Of a stretch of DNA of 64,000 bases, positions 44,452-53,907 are shown piece after piece. Source of the stretch: Mycobacteriales bacterium (GTDB taxonomy: Bacteria; Actinomycetota; Actinomycetes; Mycobacteriales; Mycobacteriaceae); NCBI GenBank assembly GCA_018376445.1, contig JAHABL010000004.1, forward strand, positions 62,001 through 126,000. Direction: 5' to 3'. How positions within the stretch are numbered: the stretch's first letter is position 1; every line of letters starts with the position of its first letter. Under the pieces are notes generated by a model. That model had not been told where the DNA came from. It saw only the letters and a program-made list of their open reading frames with translations, and ran no database searches. A program made the translations under genes and the position numbers.

Positions 44452-45063
44452 ATGACACTCCGCACCACCCCCAGAGTCGTGCTCCTCACACCCGCTCTCA
44501 TGCGCGCACGGCTCAGCGACGCAATGGATGTCTACCTCACTGCGATGAACTACGGTCCAGAATGGCGAATGCTACGACGAGACCCCTGGGAACGATCCAT
44601 CCTTAATCCCGGATGGACTGCCTATGCCGCATTCGCGACGCACTCCCAACAGAATCCGCTACAGGCACCAGACCCCTTCCACGATCCGCTGGTAGGAATC
44701 ACCTTTGGCTACCGTGGAGATCCCCGATCGTGGTGGAGTGACAAAATTCGCGAGGGATTGAAACGTGTCGACTACCCCCCCGCCAGCATCTCCGCACTGA
44801 TGAACAACTACTTTGAACTTTCTGAGCTACACGTTCTCCCCGCATACCAAGGACGGGGAGTAGGACGGGAGCTCCTCAGTAGCATGCTCTCCGCCAGTGC
44901 CGGCCATCACGTGCTCCTCTCCACCCCCGAAGTACCTCAGGAACGCAATGCGGCGTGGCGACTCTATCGGACGATGGGTTTCCGAGACCTACTGCGAGAC
45001 TTCACTTTCCCTGGCGATCAGCGTGCTTTCGGCATACTCGTCCATCCCGCTACAGCGGAGTAG
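44452..45063 (+). CDS. GNAT-family acetyltransferase
   Basis: A 203-residue N-acetyltransferase. The acetyl-CoA loop is ELHVLPAYQGRGVGRELL (motif A, with Q-x-x-G-x-G/A) and AWRLYRTMGFRD forms motif B. The substrate is unknown. It corresponds by position to Rv2170, for which lysine acetylation of an enzyme has been reported; transfer of that role is uncertain. It is convergent with metF and divergent from the HEPN-like gene. Confidence 0.88.
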   Translation: MTLRTTPRVVLLTPALMRARLSDAMDVYLTAMNYGPEWRMLRRDPWERSILNPGWTAYAAFATHSQQNPLQAPDPFHDPLVGITFGYRGDPRSWWSDKIREGLKRVDYPPASISALMNNYFELSELHVLPAYQGRGVGRELLSSMLSASAGHHVLLSTPEVPQERNAAWRLYRTMGFRDLLRDFTFPGDQRAFGILVHPATAE

Positions 45064-45153
45064 CACCTTTGGCGACGCCTCTCCTGCAACCCCAACTCGG
45101 GATGAACCCCATCTGACAGCTGTGCGTATATACCTCTGCACAAATGACCTGAT

Positions 45154-46110
45154 TTAGCATGCGTTCTTCGCCACCTCTAGCTCGGCATCAGAAATAATCC
45201 CTAACCCCCGCAGCACATTTGCGATGGGGAAAACCTTGTTCAACGTGTCGAAATGCAGAGCGGGTACACCCTCCGCGATCAAACGCTCGCAAATCTCCAG
45301 AGCCATTTCGATACCCAAGTCACTGACAGCCTGCACATTCTCTTCCGGCCCGCTACCCGCTGCTTTGTCCAAGCGTTGCTCAACACTCCGCGGCAGCCGC
45401 GAACCAGACAACTGAACCATCCGGTGAGCAGATTTCAACGACATGATAGGCATAATCGATGGGATGAGCGGCCGACTGCCACTCTCCATATCCGCTGCGA
45501 CTAGACGATCACGCAGCCGCAAGTACGCATCTGCTTCAAAGAAGATCTGGGTCACAGCAAAGCTTGCCCCAGCGCGTAGTTTTTGCAACGTGAACTGAGT
45601 GTCCGCCTCCAACGTAGGAGCGCGGAAATGACCACTCGGGAATGCCGCCACACCGATATGGAAGCCCCCCCTTTCGCGAATAATCTCCACCAGCTCCGAG
45701 GCAAACTCCACCCCATCAGGGTGCTTTCGCCACACCCCCAACGGATCTCCCGGCGGGTCACCACGCAACGCCAACACGTTATGGATGTCATTGTCCGCAA
45801 AAGCCTGCAGCACCTGCTCTAGTTCTGCCCGAGAATGATTGACGGCGGTCAGGTGTGCGAGAGGCAGCAGAGACGTTTCACGTTGCATACGTGCCGTCAC
45901 ATCTACCATGCGATCCCGATTGGAGCCGCCCGCCCCATAGGTCATTGACGCAAAGCAGGCACCCCATCGCTCGAACGTTTTGGCAGACGCCCACAGCTTC
46001 TCCAGTGCCTCATCCGTACGAGCCGGAAAGAACTCAACCGAAAATGGAATACGCCCCGTCGTCGATTCCTCGATACGATCTAGGACAGAGCTTGCGCTAG
46101 TTGTGACCAT
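45154..46110 (-). CDS. metF: Methylenetetrahydrofolate reductase MetF
   Basis: A 318-residue TIM-barrel flavoprotein making 5-methyl-THF for methionine synthesis. Family blocks seen: PFSVEFFPARTDEA (catalytic Glu region), MTYGAGGSNRDR, PLAHLTAVNHSRAEL, NVLALRGDPPGD, HIGVAAFPSGH, AVTQIFFEAD and PSIMPIMS. I choose the ATG at 46110 because a TACAAT -10 hexamer ends seven bases before it, consistent with a leaderless mRNA. Its start lies only 13 bases from that of the divergent idsA. Confidence 0.93.
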   Translation of the reverse strand: MVTTSASSVLDRIEESTTGRIPFSVEFFPARTDEALEKLWASAKTFERWGACFASMTYGAGGSNRDRMVDVTARMQRETSLLPLAHLTAVNHSRAELEQVLQAFADNDIHNVLALRGDPPGDPLGVWRKHPDGVEFASELVEIIRERGGFHIGVAAFPSGHFRAPTLEADTQFTLQKLRAGASFAVTQIFFEADAYLRLRDRLVAADMESGSRPLIPSIMPIMSLKSAHRMVQLSGSRLPRSVEQRLDKAAGSGPEENVQAVSDLGIEMALEICERLIAEGVPALHFDTLNKVFPIANVLRGLGIISDAELEVAKNAC

Positions 46111-46117
46111 GCTCAAC

Positions 46118-46123
46118 ATTGTA
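46118..46123 (-). promoter_or_regulatory. -10 element of a leaderless metF transcript
   Basis: TACAAT on the minus strand with seven bases to the metF ATG. Transcription would begin at or next to the start codon. The -35 region lies inside idsA codons and is weak. Confidence 0.5.
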
Positions 46124-47257
46124 ATGAATCGAGGAACTGTGTCTTCATCGCCAGCGACGACTCCCCCGCTGCTACCAGCGAACTGGCAGGACCACATTAC
46201 GGAACTGCTACATACCTATTGCCAGCAACGCCGTGCTGGATGCGCAGCCATGGGGCCAGTCGCCGATGAGTGGCTTGGCGTTCTCGAACGGTTCGTCTGT
46301 GACGGTGGAAAACGCATCCGCCCCACCTTCCTCTGGTTCGGGTGGTTGGCTGCCGGAGGAGACCACTACCCAGAACTCACCGACGCACTCCACAACGTCG
46401 CTGCCTCGTTAGAGTTTGTCCAGGCCGGCGCCCTCATCCACGATGACATCATCGACGCCTCAGAGACCCGCCGCGGCCGTCCCGCCGCACACACCCACTT
46501 TTCCTCGCAGCACGCACAGGCTGTCACCACTCACCAGGCCACTGGTGATAGCGCAACAATCGGACAATCAGCCGCGATCCTCCTCGGTGACATCGCACTG
46601 AGCTGGGCCGACGACATGTTTCTCAGCGCCGGGTTGACGGCCCCCGCACTCCAACGTGCACTCCCCTTTTGGACCGCCATGCGGACAGAAATGCTCACTG
46701 GACAATACCTCGATATGCAAGGGGAAACTCTCCCCTATTGCGATGCGGACAACGCCTGGCGTGTCAACCGATTTAAGACGGCCGCTTATACGATCGAACG
46801 TCCCCTCCACATTGGCGCAGCATGTGCCGGAGCCTCCCCTCTCCTCCTCCAAGGGCTCAGCGACTATGGCGTCAACCTAGGAATTGCCTTCCAGCTCCGC
46901 GACGATCTCCTAGGTGTCTTCGGAGATTCTGGAAAAACCGGGAAACCCTCCGGGGAGGATCTACGGGAAGGGAAGCGAACCAAGCTCCTGGCAGATGCAC
47001 TCGACCATCTCGCGCCCGCCGAACACGACGAACTGTGGAACCTCATCGGTCGCCCCCTCTCTGCAGAAGAACTTGATCGCGCCCGCACCCTCCTCCGTGA
47101 AAGTGGCGCCGTCACCCGCAGTGAAGCAGAAATCAGCTCCCTCTCGGCCACCGCAAACGAGAGTCTCCTCAACCTACTCCACCACCACGAGATTTCCCCT
47201 GCCGTCACTGAGTCTCTACAAACCATGATCGACACCGTCACCCGACGCGACTACTGA
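46124..47257 (+). CDS. idsA: Polyprenyl diphosphate synthase (IdsA-type, GGPP synthase-like)
   Basis: A 377-residue trans-prenyltransferase. The first aspartate-rich motif is LIHDDIIDASETRRGRP and the second is FQLRDDLLGVFGD; GKRIRP and KPSGEDLREGKRT bind diphosphate. The product length (geranylgeranyl or similar) cannot be read safely. Precursors feed decaprenyl phosphate, menaquinone or carotenoids. The start is uncertain: ATG 46124 is chosen, with ATG 46109 and GTG 46139 as alternatives, none with a good ribosome site. The order metF-idsA-mptA matches Rv2172c-Rv2173-Rv2174. Confidence 0.9.
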   Translation: MNRGTVSSSPATTPPLLPANWQDHITELLHTYCQQRRAGCAAMGPVADEWLGVLERFVCDGGKRIRPTFLWFGWLAAGGDHYPELTDALHNVAASLEFVQAGALIHDDIIDASETRRGRPAAHTHFSSQHAQAVTTHQATGDSATIGQSAAILLGDIALSWADDMFLSAGLTAPALQRALPFWTAMRTEMLTGQYLDMQGETLPYCDADNAWRVNRFKTAAYTIERPLHIGAACAGASPLLLQGLSDYGVNLGIAFQLRDDLLGVFGDSGKTGKPSGEDLREGKRTKLLADALDHLAPAEHDELWNLIGRPLSAEELDRARTLLRESGAVTRSEAEISSLSATANESLLNLLHHHEISPAVTESLQTMIDTVTRRDY

Positions 47258-47365
47258 CACCGTGAACGCCCTTCCTCTCCGACTACTGCACTAACAATCC
47301 GCGGATAAAGACGTAGACGTGCGACAATATCAGGCAGAACGAGACCCTGGCGAAGGAGACTACCG

Positions 47366-49021
47366 ATGGCAAACACAGTTCGTACCGCCTACTCCGAACT
47401 ACGCCGCCTCAGCCTCCTCCCCCTGCTTTGGTGGGGTATGGCGGGCGCACTCTTCATCTCATTCGCGTCCTGGGGAGCTGGCGCAAAATATGCAGTGAAT
47501 TCCTGGCTCGTACCGCTCCACCTGGACTGGCTACGCTACGGCCACGGGCAGTTACTGTGCCAAGTCTTTTTTTGGCTCGGCATCCTGCTGCTCGTCATTA
47601 ACTGGGTACGGCTCGGGGCTTTTCTCCTCGATAACGACCAGCGCGCCCTCCTCAGCGCACCAGCTATCGGTCTCATCGCGGTGGTGTGGATGGTACCCTT
47701 CCTCATCGCGGGGCCAATCCTGTCCCGAGACGTGTTCTCCTACCTGGCACAAGGTGCAATCCAACACGCTGGTTCCTCTGCCTACCAGGTCGGTCCGAAC
47801 ATTCTTAATGAACCCGGGCACGTCGACCCTCTCTATCTTGAGGTGTCAGCAGACTGGCGCAATACCACCACCCCCTATGGGCCTCTCCACTTGGGGCTGA
47901 TGGAACTCATCATCATTATCACGCACAACAATATCCACGCCGGGGTTTTTCTCGTCAAACTTCTCTGCATGCTGTCCATGGTAGGGATCATGTGGGGAGC
48001 GCAGACTATAGCGCGGTCGCTGGGAACCTCGCCGGTCTGGGCCATCTGGTTCGCCGGCGTTAATCCCCTCATGTTGCTGCACCTCGTGGGCGGCATGCAT
48101 AATGAGGCCTTCATGGTTGCTCTCATGGTGGTGGGACTGGCCCTCTCACTGCGCCGTCAGCATCTTCTTGGTATTACCGTCATCACCCTGGGTGCCGCTA
48201 TCAAAGCAACAGCATTCGTCGCCCTCCCCTTCCTCATCTGGATCTGGGTTGCGCATCTCCGCGCCGCCGGAAAAACGCAACAGACCACCGCACCAGGGAA
48301 CATTCCCGACGCCGCTGCCGCGGTAGAAAGTCGCGGCAAACTCGTCGGCTACTTCCTTGCTACCGCTGCAGGCGGCGCGGTGCTGAGTGTCGCCATTTTT
48401 GCGGCAGTATCGTTTACCACCGGAACCGGACTGGGCTTCCTCGCTGCGCTACAGGGCTCTGGCAAAGTCATTAACTGGCTCGCCTTTCCCACAGCGTTAG
48501 CCCACTTCACGGCCATGGTAAGTAGTCACTCTGGCGGACCTAGCTTTACCGTCACGCTCGGCGCGGCACGCAGTATCTTTAGCATTGTCATGGGGCTGCT
48601 CGTCATCCTCGTATGGGCCCATTACCGCAAGACGCCTCTCCAAGCATTGCGAGGTCTGGCTATAGGTTTTCTGGTGCTGTGCTTCTTTAACTCGCTGGCA
48701 TTCCCCTGGTACTACTCGTGGATCCTGGGGTTCGTTGGCGCTCTCGCACTGAGCCGTCGCGCCATACGAATTATCGCAGCCTTCTGTGCATGGGGATGCG
48801 TCATTGTGCTCCCCTACGGCATCATCGGCCTCTACAACTACTTCTGGGCAAGCGCCGCGCTCGTCGTTGGGGTAACCGTGTATTGGTTCTTAGGACGCGG
48901 TGAACACACCTGGCCTCTCACTGCTGCAACTCTCCCCATCAGCGAGAGGCCAGCTGGTGCAACGGCATGTGGAGCGGAAGACGCTCCGTCTACAACGCCA
49001 TTGCCTGCGCCCGGCGCATAA
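47366..49021 (+). CDS. mptA: Alpha-1,6-mannosyltransferase MptA (GT-C)
   Basis: A 551-residue polytopic mannosyltransferase with a dozen or more hydrophobic segments. The acidic loop-1 motif PILSRDVFSYLAQG is typical of GT-C enzymes that use polyprenyl-phosphomannose. MptA extends the alpha-1,6-mannan backbone of lipomannan/LAM on the outer face of the membrane. AAGGAGA precedes the ATG. The C-terminus overlaps the convergent Rv2175c-like gene by 32 bases. With pimB' further on, the window encodes two steps of the PIM/LM/LAM pathway. Confidence 0.92.
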   Translation: MANTVRTAYSELRRLSLLPLLWWGMAGALFISFASWGAGAKYAVNSWLVPLHLDWLRYGHGQLLCQVFFWLGILLLVINWVRLGAFLLDNDQRALLSAPAIGLIAVVWMVPFLIAGPILSRDVFSYLAQGAIQHAGSSAYQVGPNILNEPGHVDPLYLEVSADWRNTTTPYGPLHLGLMELIIIITHNNIHAGVFLVKLLCMLSMVGIMWGAQTIARSLGTSPVWAIWFAGVNPLMLLHLVGGMHNEAFMVALMVVGLALSLRRQHLLGITVITLGAAIKATAFVALPFLIWIWVAHLRAAGKTQQTTAPGNIPDAAAAVESRGKLVGYFLATAAGGAVLSVAIFAAVSFTTGTGLGFLAALQGSGKVINWLAFPTALAHFTAMVSSHSGGPSFTVTLGAARSIFSIVMGLLVILVWAHYRKTPLQALRGLAIGFLVLCFFNSLAFPWYYSWILGFVGALALSRRAIRIIAAFCAWGCVIVLPYGIIGLYNYFWASAALVVGVTVYWFLGRGEHTWPLTAATLPISERPAGATACGAEDAPSTTPLPAPGA

Positions 49022-49355
49022 CCTCCCGCGCGAGGTGGCCATGCAGGGCATCGATCGGCCTGCCTGGCAGTGAATCATCGGCGGTATAGAGGAAGTGCAG
49101 AATTTCCGTGGCGGAATAACCACCATCGGCAAGGACCGCGATGAGACCAGAAATGTGTTTAGCAATACCCTGCTCGTCGAAGAACAGTGCGGGCACCCCG
49201 ACGACTCCATCTCGTTCAACAGCAATCAGCTGCTGTTGACGGAGCAGTTGGTGAACGCGCGTTACGGGAACGTTAAGAAGCTGGGCAACTTCGGGGAGAG
49301 GAAGGATGCCATCCGTAGTGTCTAAAACGTCTTCGGCGGTAGGAAGAGAACTCAT
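48990..49355 (-). CDS. Rv2175c-type winged-helix DNA-binding protein
   Basis: A 121-residue protein. Residues about 15-60 form a MerR/excisionase-like winged helix (LPLPEVAQLLNVPVTRVHQL). The C-terminal half carries the family block VGVPALFFD and helical FLYTADDSLPGRPIDAL. In M. tuberculosis Rv2175c is a DNA-binding substrate of PknL, the kinase encoded by the divergent neighbour. That pairing is conserved here. DNA target unknown. Confidence 0.9.
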   Translation of the reverse strand: MSSLPTAEDVLDTTDGILPLPEVAQLLNVPVTRVHQLLRQQQLIAVERDGVVGVPALFFDEQGIAKHISGLIAVLADGGYSATEILHFLYTADDSLPGRPIDALHGHLAREVMRRAQAMAL

Positions 49356-49507
49356 ACCTCTGAGAGTACTGGTCTTCGTGAAGGAGAGGTAACTCCTCCA
49401 CGCTAATTCGGTAGCATAGACAGCAAAGATCAGTAGTTGGATATGCCTCTACAGTCGAAAACCTAGCTGGCACTTGAGCACGCCCCCGGAGAGAGAAGAG
49501 CAACAGG

Positions 49508-50959
49508 ATGGCTGAGATTCCACGTTTGTGGTCACGCCTCAGTGGCCGCGACTCGGATTCCCGGTCTCCCTTCCGCCCTGGCGACAAGGTCGATGACCGT
49601 TACCTTATAGATGGTTATATCGCCCGCGGCGGGATGTCTGTCGTCTACCGGGCAATTGACACCAGACTAGACCGCCCCGTCGCGCTCAAAGTCTTGCGAT
49701 CCGATCTAGCCTCCCGCGAAGAGTTTCGAAAAGGCTTCGTGGCAGAGGCCAAAACTGTTGCCAACCTGCGAGGCCCGGGCATCGTCACGGTCTCTGACCA
49801 AGGGATGTGGAAGGGCGAAGCGTTTCTGGTAATGGAACTCGTTGCGGGTGGCACTGTGCGAGAGTTGTTGAACGAACGCGGCCCGATGCCTCCCTATGCA
49901 GCCGTGGCAGTCCTCAAACCTACCTTGGAGGCACTCGCCGTCGCCCACCGCTCGGGTTTTGTCCACCGAGACGTTAAGCCGGAGAACATCCTCATCGGCC
50001 CCGACGGCATCGTGAAAGTGGTGGACTTTGGGCTTGTCCGCGCCGTCAACAGTGACGATAACGAGGGGTATCTAGTCGGCACTGCCGCCTATCTGGCTCC
50101 CGAGCAAGTGACGGGTGCTCCGATCACCCCTCGCTGCGATGTTTACTCTGCTGGTTTAGTGTTGTACGAGCTCTTAGTGGGTATTGCACCGTATGGGATG
50201 GAAGCTACACGAGAGGTTGCCGAACGCCGACTGACGGACACTGTTCCCTCCGCCTCCGCGCAGCGCCCCGGTATCCCCACAGAGTTTGATCGTATTATTG
50301 CGACTGCGACTGCACGCGACCCGGAGCGCCGCTACGTTGATGCACACGCTATGGGAAAAGCTCTCGACCAGCTGAGTACAACGTTGCAGCTTCCACACTA
50401 TGTAGTCCCCACTCCGCAAGAGTCGGCGGAACAAACTGCCGCCCAGACCGCGCTCTCTACCATGGCGGCACTTCGCAAGGGGGAGGATCCTGCTGGTGGA
50501 CCGTCCAGTGCAGCGGAGACGGAGGTGCTGGGGGCTGACAATGAAACCGAGATTCTTGACAGTGCTGACGCCACCGAGGTTTTCCCCACTGTTGCCCAGG
50601 GAGCAGCGGCAGCACCTGTGCACACTGCGGTGCTCACCTCTGCTGTGCCGCTAGAGGATACCAATGGACTGTTCCCCCTAAAGGAGGAAGACGAGGAGTC
50701 GGCTGATGACAACGGCCTCGGTTACGTCTATGTCGAGGAAGATGTGGACGAACCACTGAGCCCGGAAGAAGAACGCGCCTGGCAACTCGCCTCACACCCA
50801 CGGGTGTGGCCGATCCTTATCTGGCTGGTAGCTTTGCTCCTCGTGCTGGGGGGTACCGGCGCGGCAATGCGCTCTTTGGGGCATGAGCTGCTCCCACCAG
50901 CCCCAGCATCCCACTCGCAGAGTGAGACCGGGAACCAGCCGGAAGCGCTTTTCCAGTAG
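49508..50959 (+). CDS. pknL: Membrane Ser/Thr protein kinase PknL
   Basis: A 483-residue Hanks-type kinase. The ATP loop is GYIARGGMSVVYRA, the invariant Lys is about residue 61 (VALKVL), the catalytic loop is HRDVKPEN with Asp about 155, and VDFGLV is the DFG region. A Thr/Glu-rich acidic linker (about residues 310-425) leads to one membrane helix (about 428-450) and a short external tail without PASTA repeats. It is longer than I recall for M. tuberculosis PknL (about 400) because of the linker. Divergent from its probable substrate gene. Confidence 0.95.
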   Translation: MAEIPRLWSRLSGRDSDSRSPFRPGDKVDDRYLIDGYIARGGMSVVYRAIDTRLDRPVALKVLRSDLASREEFRKGFVAEAKTVANLRGPGIVTVSDQGMWKGEAFLVMELVAGGTVRELLNERGPMPPYAAVAVLKPTLEALAVAHRSGFVHRDVKPENILIGPDGIVKVVDFGLVRAVNSDDNEGYLVGTAAYLAPEQVTGAPITPRCDVYSAGLVLYELLVGIAPYGMEATREVAERRLTDTVPSASAQRPGIPTEFDRIIATATARDPERRYVDAHAMGKALDQLSTTLQLPHYVVPTPQESAEQTAAQTALSTMAALRKGEDPAGGPSSAAETEVLGADNETEILDSADATEVFPTVAQGAAAAPVHTAVLTSAVPLEDTNGLFPLKEEDEESADDNGLGYVYVEEDVDEPLSPEEERAWQLASHPRVWPILIWLVALLLVLGGTGAAMRSLGHELLPPAPASHSQSETGNQPEALFQ

Positions 50960-50991
50960 TCACGACATGTCTTGTCGAGCCGTTCCAAACG

Positions 50992-52377
50992 TTAGCGGCG
51001 CAGCATTTCGGCGACGAGGAACGACATCTCCAACGACTGTTGGGTGTTGAGCCGTGGGTCGCAAGCCGTTTCGTAGCGACGTCCCAAGTCGAGGTCAGAA
51101 ATGTCCTGGGCACCACCCATGCATTCGGTGACATCTTCACCGGTAAGTTCAATGTGGATACCACCCGGGTGAGTACCCAAAGCATGGTGCACTTCGAAGA
51201 AGCCTTGCAGTTCGTCGATAACGGCATCAAAGTGACGAGTCTTCAGGCCACTCGGGGCAGAGTAAGTATTGCCGTGCATGGGGTCGGTCTGCCAGATGAC
51301 TTTGTGCCCACTCGCCTCAACAGCTTCCACGATGGGTGGCAGCACGTCGCGAATCCTCTCGGAACCCATCCGGGTAACCAGCGTCAGGTGGCCAGGAACG
51401 TTGTTGGGGTCCAAACGTTCTACATACTCGACCGCCTCGGCAGGGGTGACACGGGCACCGATCTTCAAACCGATGGGGTTCTCCAACAGGGAAGCGAAGG
51501 CAATGTGGGCACCGTCCATCTGGCGGGTACGCTCACCGATCCACAAATAGTGTCCTGACAGATCGTAGAGGCGCTGTCGGCCATTCTTTTCGGCGAGGTG
51601 GACGAGGGCACGCTCGTAGTCCATCACCAGCGCTTCATGCGAGCAGTAGATGTCGGCACGTTCAAGGCCATTGTCTTTGACCCCACACGCGTCCATGAAT
51701 CGCAGACCGAAATCGATTTCACTGGCGAGTTCCTCGTAGCGAGCTCCGGCAGGAGAGTTGGAAACGAACTCGCGGTTCCATTCGTGCAGACGACGCAGGT
51801 CCGCGGTGCCAGAGCCGGCGAGAGCCCGCACTAGGTTCATCGCGGCTGCGGAGTTGGCGTAGGCGCGCACCATGCGTGAGGCATCGTGGCGACGGCTTTC
51901 CTCGGTGGGAGCGTATCCGTTAATGATGTCGCCACGGTAGTTCTTGAGACCGTTTTCGTCGACATCCTGGGAGCGAGGTTTGCCATACTGCCCGGCAATA
52001 CGCGCGATCTTCACTACCGGCATAGACGCACCGTAGGTGAGGACGACAGCCATCTGCAGAAGGGTGCGGATGTTGGCGGTGATGTGCGGCTCGGTATTTG
52101 TTTCGAAGGTTTCCGCACAGTCGCCGCCTTGCACGACAAAGGCTTTTCCGAGTGCTACCTGAGTAAGAGCGTCTTGAAGTTTGTCGACTTCAGCGGGCAC
52201 AACGATGGGCGGCACTGATTCCAGCACTCGACGCACGGCTTTGGCATGGTCCGGGTCCCATGAGGGCTGCTGGGCTGCCGGCTTTGCGACGGCAATGTAA
52301 AAGGCCTCGTTCAGCTTGTCCGGAAGGGGAGGCAGATCGGGCAGTTCTTCGAGGGGGATATCAACAGTCCAGTTCAC
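50992..52377 (-). CDS. aroG: Class II DAHP synthase AroG
   Basis: A 461-residue enzyme condensing phosphoenolpyruvate and erythrose-4-phosphate in the first step of the shikimate pathway. Class II blocks are visible: VQGGDCAETFE, ARIAGQYGKPRS, YCSHEALVMDYE, HYLWIGERTRQ, DPMHGNTY and GTHPGGIHIELTGEDVTEC (Mn2+ ligands among Cys, His, Glu and Asp). Mycobacterial AroG is feedback-inhibited by aromatic amino acids and pairs with chorismate mutase. It is convergent with pknL. Confidence 0.96.
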   Translation of the reverse strand: MNWTVDIPLEELPDLPPLPDKLNEAFYIAVAKPAAQQPSWDPDHAKAVRRVLESVPPIVVPAEVDKLQDALTQVALGKAFVVQGGDCAETFETNTEPHITANIRTLLQMAVVLTYGASMPVVKIARIAGQYGKPRSQDVDENGLKNYRGDIINGYAPTEESRRHDASRMVRAYANSAAAMNLVRALAGSGTADLRRLHEWNREFVSNSPAGARYEELASEIDFGLRFMDACGVKDNGLERADIYCSHEALVMDYERALVHLAEKNGRQRLYDLSGHYLWIGERTRQMDGAHIAFASLLENPIGLKIGARVTPAEAVEYVERLDPNNVPGHLTLVTRMGSERIRDVLPPIVEAVEASGHKVIWQTDPMHGNTYSAPSGLKTRHFDAVIDELQGFFEVHHALGTHPGGIHIELTGEDVTECMGGAQDISDLDLGRRYETACDPRLNTQQSLEMSFLVAEMLRR

Positions 52378-52437
52378 CCCTCCAGAATAGTGGAGGAGTC
52401 AAGCAACTAGCGAATGACGTTCTCTGCTGTCGCAGTG

Positions 52438-52944
52438 CTAGCGCAGAGTAGCGTCCCCTTCGAGGGCCCGGCGTATAGCGACAAATCGTTCCAAGTCCCA
52501 CCGCGCATCTATCAGGGCATTGTGCGCTCCCACCGGTTTGCCGGGGATACCAGGTTGTCCGGCGTGCATCCAATACTGTTTGAGTTCGTAGGTGAAGCGA
52601 GGCACACCGCGTGGTAACGCGGCCATATCCCCCCAGAGTTGGCAGAGTGCAACATGGTCGTACGCCGCCACCCACGCCCAGAGTTCCATGGGGTGTCCGT
52701 CGTCGTGGTGCTTCCAAAAAGCGGTGATGCGTTCTCGCATAGTACGCCGATCGCACCACGCGCTATCGCTGGGATTGGGCAGTTTGGGAAGAACGTTACG
52801 CTGGACCCACGGGTTGGCGCGACTCGTGTCGCACTCCGTCGAGACCAGGTAAAGCTCCTCCCCCGTTTCCGTCACCATACCGAGGGAGAGGAGGTCGATC
52901 GTTCGGCCGTCCTCAATGAATTCGCAATCGTAGAAGAATCGCAT
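52438..52944 (-). CDS. 3'-5' exoribonuclease, RNase AS family (Rv2179c type)
   Basis: A 168-residue DEDDh exonuclease. Acidic residues are in RFFYDCEFIEDG (D-x-E at the N-terminus), AAYDHVALCQLWG (third Asp) and GAHNALIDARWD (His-x4-Asp). The M. tuberculosis homologue degrades adenylate-containing RNA 3' ends. It is next to the class II aroG as in M. tuberculosis and three bases after the glucokinase gene. Confidence 0.93.
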   Translation of the reverse strand: MRFFYDCEFIEDGRTIDLLSLGMVTETGEELYLVSTECDTSRANPWVQRNVLPKLPNPSDSAWCDRRTMRERITAFWKHHDDGHPMELWAWVAAYDHVALCQLWGDMAALPRGVPRFTYELKQYWMHAGQPGIPGKPVGAHNALIDARWDLERFVAIRRALEGDATLR

Positions 52945-52947
52945 GGA

Positions 52948-53907
52948 CTAGTTCCCAGGCTGTTCAAGGAGGAAACGTCGAGCGAGGTCAGCTGCGCCTA
53001 CCTGGCCAGCATCATCTCCGAGCTCGGCTTGTTTAATGGTGGCGAGCGGGCGGTAGCCTGACCCCGTCACTTGGGAGGCATAGACTTCCCGCGCATGGCT
53101 GAGGAATTGGTCTCCGGCGGAGCCCACCCCGCCACCGACAACAATGAGGTCAGGGTCAAAAACATCGGCCACAGTTGCGAGGCCGATTCCTAGCCAGTAG
53201 CCAAAGTCGTCAAGAGCCATTTCGGCGATGCGGTCATGCTGTCGAGCTGCTTCCATAACACGGCGGCCGGTCAGTTCTGATTCGGGGGTGACGTCTTTTC
53301 CGAGCACCGTGGGAATGTCAGGATGTGCCACCATGAGTTCCAGGGCAGTATCGACGAGAGCGGTCCCCGAACAGTAGCGCTCCAGACACCCCAGTTTTCC
53401 ACAGGAGCAGGGACGTCCGCTGGGAACCACTTGGAGGTGTCCGAACTCAGGGGCAGTACCGTATGCACCGCGGAAGAGTTCATTGTTGCAAATGAGGGCG
53501 CCACCGATACCAGTGCCGATGGCGAAAGTGACGACGTAGTTACCGCCTACGGATGCACCATAGTTGTACTCGGCCCAGGCGGCGGAGTTGCAGTCGTGCT
53601 CGACCACTACTGGCATCCCGAGGCGTTCTTCCATCCGTTCCCGCACATGCACATTGCGCCACGGCAGATGGGGTGCGAAGCGCACAGTGGAGCGGTCTGC
53701 GTCGAGAAAGGCGGCTACGGCGAGACCTACCGCCTCTACCGTATTGCGTTTAGCGAGTCGTTCCACAACGGAGGCGAGGGCATCTTCTAGCGAGTGGACC
53801 GCATGAGGGGTGGGGACGCGTTCTCGGTCCAGGATGTGACCACGCTCATCGACAACGGATGCCCGCAGGCTGGTACCGCCGACGTCAATACCAATGGTGT
53901 TGGTCAT
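52948..53907 (-). CDS. glk: ROK-family glucokinase
   Basis: A 319-residue sugar kinase. The phosphate loop is GIDVGGTSLRAS, the catalytic Asp is in VVEHDCNSAAWAE, and the ROK zinc motif is CSCGKLGCLERY with PEFGHLQV supplying His. GTGIGG and VVGGGVGSAGD complete the fold. It most likely phosphorylates glucose with ATP or polyphosphate, like corynebacterial Glk at the same locus. The ATG at 53907 overlaps the upstream gene stop by four bases; an upstream in-frame extension is rejected because DVGGT normally lies near residue 10. Confidence 0.9.
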   Translation of the reverse strand: MTNTIGIDVGGTSLRASVVDERGHILDRERVPTPHAVHSLEDALASVVERLAKRNTVEAVGLAVAAFLDADRSTVRFAPHLPWRNVHVRERMEERLGMPVVVEHDCNSAAWAEYNYGASVGGNYVVTFAIGTGIGGALICNNELFRGAYGTAPEFGHLQVVPSGRPCSCGKLGCLERYCSGTALVDTALELMVAHPDIPTVLGKDVTPESELTGRRVMEAARQHDRIAEMALDDFGYWLGIGLATVADVFDPDLIVVGGGVGSAGDQFLSHAREVYASQVTGSGYRPLATIKQAELGDDAGQVGAADLARRFLLEQPGN

